From contig JADFUC010001363.1 in the NCBI GenBank assembly GCA_019722365.1, forward strand, positions 38,839 to 102,838: 64,000 nt of DNA. Reading direction: 5' to 3'. Positions 35,800 through 46,892 of this stretch are shown piece by piece. Below the pieces are notes generated by a model. That model saw only the letters and a list, made by a program, of their open reading frames with translations, did not search any database and was not told the DNA's origin. The stretch comes from Lithospermum erythrorhizon (Eukaryota; Streptophyta; Magnoliopsida; Boraginales; Boraginaceae). The stretch's first letter is position 1. Each line of letters starts with the position of its first letter. The translations under genes and the position numbers were made by a program.

Positions 35800-36788
35800 T
35801 TTTTGGGTATTTTTTGTAATTGTTGAGTTTTGTGAATCAGAATTTTGAAGACCCTTTTCTTGATTTTCTCTCTCTTCGTTTTTCATTACGGCGTCGGATT
35901 ATAGTAAGGAAGAAAATTATTTTTGGCTAGTGTACACCTTTTAAAGCATATGGTGCATGTGTTGTAGTTGTACGTTAGGCATTGATATGTTGTACCCATG
36001 ACATGTTATTGTTGTTATTTTGTACGTAGAACATAGCTACGTGAAATAATAAGAATTTGATACAAAAAATTTATAATAGCAATACTTCTTATTTTCTATA
36101 TCTTTTAGGTCGACTTTTAGTATGTCGAAACTGACCAACTATTTCGAAAATATCGTGAAACTTGAATTTCGATGGTTGATTTATTAAATTTTAAATTTAA
36201 ATTATTTTTATATATATTGTGTTACATTTGGTGAAAATATTGCATGGATTGACTGTGCATGGAAGCTCATCCTACTAATCATGAGCATGCATCTTCCACA
36301 ATTGTTCCTTGTGAGCTCATTGATTGTTAGTTTGCCTTGTGAAACGAACATAGTATATGTATAATGTATAAATAATACCCCTCCATCCCAAAAAGATACT
36401 CATTGTTTAAATATTAATGGTTGAGTGATTGACTTCTAAATTTGAACACAATTTTTTTTGTGTATGTTCTACACTATAAGTTAAAAATATAGCATAATAG
36501 CATGTACAAAATAGTTAATAATTTGATCATTGAAGCCTAAGTATCTGAGACTAACATTTGGGGAATTGTTCCCCCTAATTGCAAATAAAAAAGAGTATAT
36601 GTTAATTGTTAATATGTTATATCTCCAGATTCTGAAATTGAGTAATTTCATCTAGACTATAATTTTCAGGAAATGAAAAAGGAAGGAAGGATACTTCTGC
36701 AGTGCAATGTCGACTACGACCAGTCTACCAATCTACCACTGAAAAACTAAGGCTGGGCTAGATTATTCTGTTTGCACCCGGAGCAGCA
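35800..36788. other. Intergenic stretch with a MITE-like end
   Basis: No gene seen. CCCCTCCATCCCAAAAAGATACTC at about 36377-36400 resembles a Stowaway-type left terminus, but I could not find a matching right end. Confidence 0.4.
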
Positions 36789-36975
36789 TCAACAGCCACC
36801 AGTGTATATGTTGGTCATTTCCAGGTCAAGGAGGGGATCCTTACTTGCAGTAGGAGCTTTATGAGATGGAGCTAACCGTGTATCAACGTCTGATGGGGCA
36901 TCTGCGTTTCTGATTCAGGGACAGGTGAAGGTGAACCTGTAGGTAATTTGGCAAAACTTCCAGTGCTCGTTTAAG
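36789..36975 (-). pseudogene. Orphan coding-like 3' fragment (gene relic)
   Basis: On the minus strand a protein-like stretch L-P-T-G-S-P-S-P-V-P-E-S (about 36950-36913) shifts frame by one missing base near 36909. It continues as A-D-A-P-S-D-V-D-T-R-L-A-P-S-H-K, then A-S-K-D-P-L-L-D-L-E-M-T-N-I-Y-T-G-G-C and a TGA at 36791-36789. The composition and ending look like the C-terminus of a real protein I cannot name. Upstream the frame has a stop and no further exons are visible before the CER3-like gene ends at 37548. It could alternatively be a genuine last exon starting at the acceptor ATCAG|A (36910/36909) of a gene I fail to see, but the lack of partners favours a relic. Confidence 0.45.
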
Positions 36976-37547
36976 AGGACTTGGGGGGAGTACATTGTAG
37001 TTTTGTTTTGTAAGTTTTAAGCTTCTGAACATAAAAACATGCAAACTCAAAACTTCCCTTGGAACATATATAGGCTTTTTGTGATAGTGGGATTTGGTAT
37101 CATTGTCAAAAGCAAGAACTGTGATACTTTGTACTTAATCGATTATTGAAGCTTACTTTTGTTTGAATAAGGATAATTCATACATCATATTTTATAATCT
37201 CTTACTGCTACATACAATATTGAACAATGATTTAACTGGTTGTACTTCATGTGTACAAAGATACTAACATTAGAAGCAAAGAAAACAGATACTGGGCTGG
37301 AATTAGAATTGATATCCATACAGAACTTCAAGAAAACTTCACACTTTTTTTTCAAATGTTTTTAACTGAAAAGTCTTCTTATAAACCTCAAATCAATTTC
37401 ACAATTTGTATGACACTCAAAATTCTTTTCATTCTTTTCACAGTTTACATGAGAAGAATTAGGAAAATAATATGCAATTGAGTATGCAACAATGATCAGT
37501 AGGTCTTTTACGCGATTACAAATTTATGTGTTTCTTTCTTATAAAAT

Positions 37548-40500
37548 CTACACTGGCTTCAGGCCATGCTTTAATGCAGCCTTCCACACCACATCAATTT
37601 GATCTACATTTATCGCCCCCACTTCATGGTGTGTCCATCCTTCAAGTATATGAACAACTCCACCAGCGTGGCAAGCATGGACTATTCCTCTTTCCAACGT
37701 ATACTGTTTACATGAAAACGTGATAGTACTTAACAGGTAAGATGGCATTGATTAGAGTTTTAGCAAGAGCATCACAGGTAAATTAGAAAAAGAAAACTAG
37801 AGTAACCGATATACCTCGCATGATCCTAGGCCTTCGACATCTTCTGGTAGTCTCATTGCGGCTAACTTCCCATAAGTACAATCTCTGCGGAAGGGGATGA
37901 TAGGAGGAACTACAAACTGATGGAAATGAGTTCCCGAGGGAGCCCAACTCTGCTCTCGAGGGGTAGTCCACTTACCAATAATCCATGTCTGTCAATTCAC
38001 ATAAAATACGAGGAGTTAGCATGCAGTGGCTAAACTTGAACTGGAAAATGGAACTATCATGATTCATGATCCCCATGAAATCTAAATTGTGTCATGTTTT
38101 AGAATTAAAATCGAGGCACTTTGTTCTCCATTTTAGGACCATTTTATTGCTTTCATGATATGTTTAATACTCCGTACTTATTATAGCTATAGCTTGTGGT
38201 TTACCTTGCAGTTTTTTGCTGCCTGATACTTAGTCACTTGAACTAGAAAGTTTTGAGATTCTGGAGGAGCTTCTTTCTGAATTTTATGAAATCTCTCAGT
38301 CGATAGAGTTAACATCTGCAAAGAGTCTCCACCATTAATGAAAAAATGACAAATTGGAAATGAAGGCACACGAATTTTTGCAATACCGTGTGCGTTACAT
38401 CTAATATCAGTCATTCTTGTTGGATTGATGCTTGTTTTATTAGTTTTAGTTGTTCTGCAAGCAATAATTTAATAAAAACTGAAAAGAACACTGGATTTGT
38501 TGTCAAAACTCACCAGAACTCTGATCTTTCGATTAGCCAAATAGAGAGCAATGGCCCTTCCAAGCTTCGATGTAGCACCTGTCAGGAAAACCTCATCAAC
38601 ATCTCGAGGAAGGGCATTTAGTATCACACCAGCTGTCATAGTGTTTCCGTGCACCACTCGAACTTTAAGATCCGGATGCTTGTTGGTAAAGAGTGTTCCA
38701 CCTCCGTTAAGGGCCTCATTCTGCAAAAAGAAAAAGAAACAAAAGAATTTTCCAATTGAAGTAAATATTACTTCTAATTCAACACGTTAATTTCGAAAAA
38801 CAGATATAATTCATTATGAAAACAGTGTGATTTCATAGGCATTGAGAAAAGACTAAAGAATACACAGTAGGAAACAGGACTAACCTTATTCAATGCAGCA
38901 AGACTAATAACCTTCACCCCAAGTCTATCTGCCCTGAGGATAGCTTCCTCGATAAGGTTATTTATGCCTTCAGAAGCAAATGGCAAGAAATACTGCAAAG
39001 TGTACGATGAGTTTAATACGATACCAGAAAGCTGGGGGATTATGGGGAAATTTGTAGAAAATATTACGTGTGTAACAGATTAAATTACTCAATGTAGTAC
39101 ACACAGAGGTAACCTGATGCTTTTTCTTCTTTCATGAGAAGTCGATACCACAACATTAGATATTGAAGCTATTACCTGAAAGCCGAACCTTGGGACAGCC
39201 CATGTCTGATGTAATCTGCCTCTGAGATTGTAGAAGCTGTACAAGAATGACTTGGACACGACCCACATGACAATCATCACCATAAAAGTGATAATCCATA
39301 AGGGAAACAAGAAGAACCTCACAGAAAAAGGTTTTGAGCTGAATGACCGGAAAACAAATGGGGAGTGCATTGCTGCCATAACATCGACCACATGGGCAAG
39401 AAACACGAATTCTGGTACTCTCACATCTGTCATTGATATTCAGCGGAAACATCAGGTAGAACCGTAGAAGTACTAAAACAATGGTTCAGTTATCATTTGG
39501 AAAAATATTACATGCATATGTTTTGTTGTGGATAACCAGAATATCTAAACAAAACTACATATCATACCAATGAAATTTAATGAAAATCTAATTGATTTAT
39601 TTCTCCATTTTAGTGTCACGTTTTTAGTTTAGATAGCCGTTAAGTAGAAGTGTAGAACATAAGATTAGGAGATTAGAAACACAGACAAATAAGATACCAA
39701 ATTGTAAATGCAATATAATTATGAGAAGATACACATTTAAGTGCAAAGCCTTTACAACTTGAGCAATAAAAGGAATAAATGATACCGTACATAACAATCA
39801 AAGAAGACTCACTTGGATGCGAACAAATTTCCTTGTGGAGAGACCATGAGAGTTTGTTCATAGTCTTCCCTATTACATCTAGAAGAGGCATAAAGAGGCA
39901 GAAATTGGTACTCATGTCAATATGATGTAGGCTTTGGTATCTGCACGCATATAGAGTAATTTATTCACAGGATACTCATATGAATGTATCTCACATGAAA
40001 CACTTAAGCTAGAAGATAGTAAATTGTACTTCTGTTCGAAAACTTTTAAGTATTACATTTATCAATGATGGTGTATAGAAATTCAGCACATTGAGCCGGC
40101 CAAAGCATAATCTTGCAGAAAATGACAAGAAGTATACATTAATATGCCCCAATGCCTCTTAAGAGACTCCTGTCTAAGAGGATGGGGAGCCGAAGGGGAG
40201 GAGGGTGTCGTATAGTTACTGCTTTTACTCCTATGGCCCTGTGATAACAAGAAGGATGGGATGTTTCCAAAAAGAACAATTATAAGAAAAGAACAATGGT
40301 TGCTTACGTTGGCGTTTTGATGAAATATTTGAGAAAGGGAATAGTCTGAAAGAGTCCATGTGGAATTACTTCAATATTGCTGTCTCCCATGCATCGAAGG
40401 AAATCAAATACCAAAACATAGCTAAACATCATGCTTATTGAACCATAACCAATGAAAGCAGTTCCCAGAGTAGGAATTCCTACAAGCACACATAGTACCA

Positions 40501-41822
40501 GATTCTCGAGGAAGGTGGAATGACCAGCTGCATTAGACATAACCGATTAATAGATGAGAATAATCAAGATCCCACATTAATTAAGGGAAATAACAGGCAC
40601 AACTGTCCAGAAGTTTACTGTTTTCTACCTGTAAAAGGATGTGGAACTTTAGAGGAATGGTACAACCAATGATATTGTTGGAACAGATTCGGGGAGTGCA
40701 GCGATCTATGCAGCCAATAATACAGTGGTTCTGAAACCGCCATGTGAAGTACGATACAACAGATACAACCCCTTATGTTCCAGATGGGAAGGTTGGACAA
40801 GAAAGGGAAGCTCAAATAGGCCAGTGAAGCCAACATAGTTTGAAGGATTAAAAAATTGTCCCTGATTACAGGGAGAAGAATATTAGGGTCGATTATATGT
40901 CTTAATCATTCGTTACAGAAACAATAGCCAGACAAATGTTCAAATCACTCAAGGTGCCAAATCGGCCTGTGAATCCATCGATTGAAGATTTTGATGTATA
41001 AAAAATATATTCACTGTTCAAGCAAAGTTTTAAAGTACCTCCGTGTCAATATAAGTTATTGTTTAATATTAAGACATCTATCGAGATAGAACCAACGTTA
41101 AATAATTGTAGGAATAAAGCATGAAAGTTGCAGATTTTGAAAACCATACCAATGCCATTCCTTGTCTATTTGCTTGAAATCTATGCCCTCCTGAAAAATC
41201 CGCCTTTTGCGATGGAGGAAAAGAAGATTGCCGGAAGTACACCAAAACTGATGAATAGCGCATCTGAGGACAGTCAATATAAGAATATACAAACACCAGC
41301 TACTATCTTCAGTTTCCTCCACATAAACTGAATGTAGGAACTTGGCAACTAAGGGTCCATACAGCAAGTACTGTTACAAAAACAACGATTCGGAAATCTT
41401 TCACAAAAACATCAAGAAGGTAACAATTTAATAACATTAACATTAGCCTCGATGCCTCTGAAGGGGAATCGGATAGTACGTAACCTTACCCTTCGAAAAT
41501 CTTTAACAAAAACATCAAGAGGTAACAATTTAATAACATTAACATTAGCCTCGATGCCTCTGAAGGGGAGCAAATAATACAGCTAACACTTTACCACTGT
41601 CGCCAGAGGAGAATTTGTTTGGAATAGACAGAAGGTAACAATTCATCAATAGCAAAATCAATATCATAGATATCATGAGAATAGGATAAAAAGCCATGCC
41701 TTGTAATTTCCCATATTCTCCCATGGCCAGGAAAATAAAGGTGCATTCTTTTTTCCTTGGAAACAAGTTCTTTTTTGAAATATGGTTGTGTAATCTTGAA
41801 TTTTACCATCTTCTTTCTCCAT
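37548..41822 (-). CDS. CER3: ECERIFERUM3/WAX2-like cuticular wax biosynthesis protein, 11 exons
   Basis: Minus-strand exons are 41822-41700, 41370-41150, 40861-40629, 40527-40308, 39940-39813, 39426-39176, 38992-38885, 38720-38514, 38315-38205, 37988-37815 and 37703-37548. Phases agree at every junction and the joined frame is 643 codons plus TAG, close to the 632 residues of Arabidopsis CER3. The N-terminal half is a membrane fatty-acid-hydroxylase-like domain with several hydrophobic spans. The C-terminal half is the WAX2 domain, with [10 protein letters not shown] near 312, [12 protein letters not shown] and [13 protein letters not shown]3 acts with CER1 and cytochrome b5 at the endoplasmic reticulum, turning very-long-chain acyl-CoA into alkanes for surface wax. 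Oddities: histidine cluster 1 (H166-x3-H170) is intact, but cluster 2 reads H-W-L-Y-H (Y182) and cluster 3 reads Q-S-L-H-H (Q268). The N-terminus is about 15-20 residues longer than usual, and intron 1 has a GC donor. All introns are short (101-386 bp). It could be a CER3 paralogue rather than the direct orthologue. Confidence 0.92.
41390..41580. repeat. Tandem duplication (~103 bp) in CER3-like intron 1
   Basis: TTCGGAAATCTTTCACAAAAACATCAAG, then GTAACAATTTAATAACATTAACATTAGCCTCGATGCCTCTGAAGGGGA, occurs near 41390-41467. It recurs with few changes near 41493-41570, period about 103 bp. The second copy sits about 120 bp inside the GC donor. High identity suggests a recent event. Confidence 0.85.
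41698..41699 (-). other. GC donor of CER3-like intron 1
   Basis: Exon 1 must end after the conserved [10 protein letters not shown], because exon 2 resumes with Y-L-L-Y-G-P-L. The bases there read TACAAG|GCATGG on the minus strand, and the acceptor is AACAG|TAC (41371/41370). No GT lies close by that keeps the frame, so a GC-AG intron of 329 bp is needed. Confidence 0.7.
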
Positions 41823-41958
41823 AATCAGCCTTTGTTAAAAAAGCTAGATCAAATACCACTAATGCAAATCTGGTGAATCACAAACCCAATACCACCAAAA
41901 GTGCAATAGTACAAGAATAATCACAAAAAAATCCAAAAAGAGATCGCACTATTTCAGG

Positions 41959-41966
41959 TTTATATA
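41959..41966 (-). promoter_or_regulatory. Candidate TATA box of the CER3-like gene
   Basis: TATATAAA on the minus strand lies 137 bp upstream of the ATG at 41822, giving a predicted leader of about 105-110 nt. The start ATG context is GATTATGGAG. Confidence 0.5.
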
Positions 41967-41989
41967 TCTAATTATAGTCTTGAACTACT

Positions 41990-44556
41990 TTTTCTTCCCT
42001 TTACCTCTTTTTTATGCTTTATGGGATCTCTTCTTCTTTTATAAAGACTCAAAATATGAATCCTAAACTACCAAAATATTTATTGATAAACTATTACAAA
42101 CTCCATTTAATATTTTCCTACGGAGTATTTTTGGAGGGCCATACTCTTCTCCCTCAAGCCAATGAATTGAGAAGGCTACTTCTGAACATTAGCATGACTA
42201 ATGAATTCCAATACATTATTGCAGTTGCACTAATAGATCTGACAGCTGGAGTGGTTCCACAGACCAACATTTAATGAGAAAGAGAGATAGCAAATCATGG
42301 AAAGGGAGAGGAGGGGTGAAGATGGTTGGCTGGTAAGCTTCATTACATTAAACAAGTGGCAGGTTACAGTTGGGGAAACTTGAGATGTGATAGCAGTTTC
42401 AGTCTTTCAAGATCAAGAAATTTCTTGCATAATTACATGTTGAAAAGTAGACTAATCATGTAGACTAATGCAACATATCATTTTGTCTCATTGCATCCAA
42501 AGATTAAGAATTTAAGACCATTCAGGAAAATTGATTGATAATAAGATCATGCATGCATGATGATTATTCCAACTATTAATAATCTATTACCAAATTCAGT
42601 TTTAACGGTTCTTTAACGTATGATTACATAAACACCATTTAAGACAATCGATAAGATTATGCACACTTCCGACTATTAATATATTACCAATTAATTATAA
42701 ATAAAACCGCATGAATTGCTAACAATATGACCACAAATGTGTTAATGAGCCATTTGTTCCATCAAATCTAAAGATTAAGACCATTCATGACAATTGAAAT
42801 AAAGATCATGCACAGGGTCGGAAGTCCACTATATATCTATTATCGGGTTTTTAGATAAATCGTGAGTTAATTGGCATATATGGTCCTCTTAATTGTAGTT
42901 GAGTTCTTGTTTTCGTCACAGTAAGTGAAGTTGAGTTCATCTTTCGTCGCAGTAAATAGCGATTATAGTCGTTTAGTGCGAAGTGTGCAATAAGGTGCCT
43001 TTAATTAAGGTAATTATGAATGTTATTCGTATTTAATCCTTATTTTGGATGTTAAAAACATAGTGCAGATGTGTATTAATATGTTTCATTTCTTTCGGAG
43101 GCCAGTATTGCAACGTTATACCGACTTAGAGATTAAATGTGTTCTTTCAGCAGTGTTATTGAGGACAAAAATACAAGCTTAGCGTATTCTTAGAACATAT
43201 CAACAATTAACTATTAACAATACGGTCCCATTATAGGGAGGTATGTAACGTACATGTAACAGCTAGAAAAACTCACAAATTTGGTGTGGAAGTGTCGTGT
43301 AAGATGTAGAAAAGAGTACGTAGTTTATTTTGTTAACTGATTTCCTACCTAACAGCCCATAAATATGGAGCTTCCTCTTAGCTAGCGGTTAATGATAGTA
43401 GAATTTTTATTGCAGTTTTTCATGCTACAGCTGACTGAATATTAGTGTTTTTACCATTCCCCATACCTGAATGTTGGTTTTCTTGACTATCTAGAAGTTT
43501 GCATTAACGTTGTTTTCTTCCGAACTATGTTCATTGTACTTCGGCAAATTATAATTTATTCATGATATCATGGTCAAACATATAGATTGATATCCTGATT
43601 ATAAAAGAAAAATAGATTGATTATATTATAAAAAACATTAATTAATTTAAATTTTAAAAATTACATGTAAGTATACTGATTTTAATTTTCATACATTTTA
43701 ACTTTATAGATCAATTTTAATTTTGCACATTTTCATTTTCATACATTTTCATTTTCATTTATTATGGAAGATAATCAAATTTCATACAAAGATCCAATTT
43801 TTAAGTTTAGCAGGGACTATCTATAACCCAATGTTCATATAATCATACTTTGCATTATTGTAAAGGCAAAATGTGGATTTGTTGTATTGAGTTTTAAGTC
43901 AAATATTAATGGACAAGGCAGCTTCATAAGTAATTAAAGTATGTAGTTCCATAATTGATAGGAATTGGTTGTATATCAAATACATGATTGAATTGTTACA
44001 TTGATACTGGTTCAACTTAATTTTCATATTAATTTTGTTTTTTGAAAAATTGAGCACACACATTTGACAAGGGTGTGAGATTTGAGTTGTTATACACACA
44101 TCCAAATAGTATTTGACTATTTGTATATTGGTTCCCGTATGAGATGAACAAAACTGACCGCCTAACAGACTTCCTGAATTGCAATTCCTTACTATTCATT
44201 TTGTACCAAACTTCAGTATTTTTAGTTTGCGTCTTCAATTGGTTAATAATTAATTCTTTTCTAGTGTTTATTCATAGTACCCACTCCGCTTCATATATTA
44301 TCTTGTCAGCGTAAGTTTATTAGTTCGTAGGCTATTAGTTCGTTCGAGGGTGGTTCACGAGTCACCTCTGTTGATTTTGTATAAAATGGTATTTTGCACG
44401 ACAATTGGCCAAGTTTAGGAGTGCGTGTTATAAAATTAAAATAAAATCCCCTTCCTTCGTCTTCAAAACCTACCCACTTTAAACCCCATTCAGTAACGGT
44501 CGGCCACTCCCCTGCTTGGCCGTCTCCTATTATCTACTACATATATTGTATAATGG
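41990..44556. other. Intergenic region upstream of the CER3-like gene
   Basis: AT-rich, no gene seen. A GA-rich stretch (about 42275-42325) lies some 450 bp upstream of the CER3-like ATG. The region includes the diverged triplicated repeat listed next and TTTTCAT-rich low-complexity sequence at about 43680-43765. Confidence 0.45.
42480..42845. repeat. Diverged three-copy tandem repeat
   Basis: A segment like AAGATTAAGACCATTCAGGACAATTGAT, then AAGATCATGCA, then CCAACTATTAATAATCTATTA, occurs near 42500-42590. It recurs in shortened form near 42640-42690 and again near 42770-42845. Noncoding. Confidence 0.55.
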
Positions 44557-45033
44557 GTTAATGGCTTTTCGATCATGCCCCAATATTTAAGCGTTCGGCT
44601 GATGATCCTTGGCATGTTTCAAAATAACCCATTCGATTATACATGTTTCAAAAAGTATCTCATTTGGTCTTTACGTCAAAACTGATGTTAAGTTTGACTT
44701 TTGGGGAAAAGCTGATTTGACAAGGGTAAATTATACAACACTGTTTTAGATAGGATTTTTCAATAATAAAATTCGAGCAAATATTTATCGCGTCAAATAT
44801 TTTATTAAGTGTCTACGTCAAATATTTGTCCCAAAATTTGAATAAATTTGAAATTCTATAAGAAATGATGACATTTACCCTACAAATTTGTCCCAAAAAG
44901 TCATATTTAACATCTATTTTGACGGAATGACTAAGTGGGACACTTTTTGAAATATGTGTGATCGAATGGGTCATGTTGAAACATGTTTGATTGAGAACAT
45001 TTTGAAACATGTATGATCGAACATGTCATTAAC
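44557..45033. mobile_element. Foldback MITE-like element with ~170-bp inverted repeats
   Basis: The left arm begins GTTAATGGC and runs to about 44730. The right arm, reverse-complemented, begins GTTAATGAC at 45033 and runs back to about 44865. Shared blocks include TTCGATCATG, CATGTTTCAAAATAACCCATTCGAT, TTTCAAAAAGTATC, GATGTTAAGTTTGACTTTTGGG and AGGGTAAAT. The centre (about 44731-44864) is AT-rich and noncoding. The long terminal inverted repeats and small size suit a foldback or Mutator-like nonautonomous element. No clear target duplication is seen. Confidence 0.75.
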
Positions 45034-45360
45034 TCTGGTATATATGTACACAAACTAAACCACCAATCACTTGTATTTGCTATTTTTTATATTAAAATTT
45101 TGAATACGATTAATATAAAGTCAAACCTGATTTGTGACGATATGTAGTTTCTTCAATTTATATAATTGACGTTTTTATTTTTTGTTTCCTATTTTAATAA
45201 ATAGAAAAGATGTATCATTTCTTTTGTTTTTACAAATATATATTTTATGATATTATTTTCATATTTAATGATATTATTTTCTTATCATTTCTTTGTTTGT
45301 AAAGACTTCCATTGGATCAAAATTTGTATCGAAATTTAGAAATGGGACCAGGATCATTGA
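45034..45360. other. AT-rich spacer before the gypsy block
   Basis: No feature seen. Composition changes abruptly to GC-richer sequence at about 45360-45400. Confidence 0.5.
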
Positions 45361-45878
45361 CGGTGGGGAACTTGCGTTAAGAAAGTCACAGCCGTTTCAT
45401 TAAATTATAGCGATGGAACCAAATTAAAAGTAGCGACGATCGCCTCAGGAATGATGGGTGAACGAATAACCCGATTCGATCGACCGCTGGAGAATGTCCC
45501 ACGGCCGAAGCGTCAGGGCCGATCAACTTGAGGTCCGGAGACGGCTGCGGTGGAAATTCGCATCCGGAGATGGTAGGGTTGATCTGAGGTTTACTAGGAC
45601 CATGTGACAACATGTCAACATCTGAGAGCAACTCCACCGGTTGAGAGGAGAAAACCTTGTGGAAGTATCGTCCGTCGGGAGGATAGTGAGGAAGCCCCAT
45701 ACTCGTACTCCACAATGCGGATGGAGCATCTTGCCCACAATGACAGGGACAACAACTGACATAATGCACCGGCATGGCGACCCAGTACGCAGATGTTTCT
45801 TAGGCCTGATAGGGTGGATGCCCTGCCGACAAGAGTGGCTGAGCCGAAATACGGCGGGGGACTAACGAACTAGCTAAT
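45361..45878. other. GC-richer leader-like segment of the gypsy element
   Basis: This lies between the composition break and the first recognisable gag motifs. Open frames occur on both strands (45386-45775 minus, 45641-45865 plus) but resemble nothing known. Probably the upstream part of the gypsy element. Confidence 0.4.
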
Positions 45879-46830
45879 TTGGCGCACTACCGCTTGAGAT
45901 TCGAAGAGCGGTCATGCAGCGGGAATGAATCTCACTACGTTCGCTTGAAGTTCACGGGAAAACGGACTCGGAGGAACAAATCGCGAGCTGATCTAGATGT
46001 CTTTCCCTTTGTAAATAATGCCAAGGTGTGGAACTTCCATCCCAGATACATCCGGCCCGGCGAAATGGTTCAACTAGTTGCGGAGGTAGGAATTACCTTT
46101 TAGTGCTCAAAGATCGGTTCGCTAGGGCGTATAGGAAGGTCCGGCAGGGCCGAGACAATGACTCCCAATGACCGTGAGTAAGTGGTAGGAATGATCACGT
46201 CTTCAGGCGTTTTTGACGAATTCAATTTAGTACCTGGGGTTGACCAGAAGATTCATGTGATTGCCTTTGTGGAAGGCTTGCGGATGTATTTCTGAAAACC
46301 TCACCAGTTAATGTATTTCTAGAGATAGAGATAGCGAGCGCCAGCGACGACTTCGGTAGAAGACCACCGACAGGGATATGAGTAAATTACGCCCAATTCC
46401 ACAAATACCATGGGCATGACACCGACAATTTGAATCGAAGCTGCGTCAGAGAGGCGACTAAGAGACTATGTCGACAAGGAAACTTAGACCGTGAATAGAT
46501 GCTTTGATAGAGACAAATTCGAAAGTCATATGCCCCAATATTACAGCGTCATCTCGAGCGGGAAGCGGAGGAGGAGATTCCACGAGTGTTAGGCTGGTGT
46601 ATCTGGCGGGACATTTAGCGGTGGCAACGAGGCGCGCCCGGTTTTGGATCTTTCCTTATCCGGGGCTTGAGGGGATAGAGTGCCCGCATGAAGATCCATT
46701 GGTTATCGCTCTTTGTGATGGCAATTTCGAGAAATTAGATTCGGATGCTAATGGACACGGGGATCTCGGTGAGGCATCTATTTCTAGATGCATATGGAAG
46801 TTGGGGATGAGCCGGACGTGAATCGCGGTA
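45879..46830 (+). pseudogene. Gypsy gag/protease remnant
   Basis: A degraded zinc-finger-type segment Y-x-x-F-H-K-Y-H-G-H-D-T-D-N lies near 46390-46430, matching the F-H-x-D-x-G-H-D-T motif of Tat-like Gag. It is followed by I-E-C-P-H-E-D-P-L-V-I-A-L near 46675-46710 and a damaged D-x-G-S-S-A-D-V protease surround near 46740. Several frameshifts are needed to connect these. Confidence 0.7.
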
Positions 46831-46892
46831 TCCCGATCCTCGGTAGGGTTCATAGGTGAGGGGTGAGTCCTTAGGGTCATGAGCACCGTGGT

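Noticed and set aside
45386..45775. 129-codon minus-strand frame at the start of the gypsy block as a gene
   Set aside because: It overlaps open frames on the other strand in the same GC-richer transposon sequence and has no recognisable domain.
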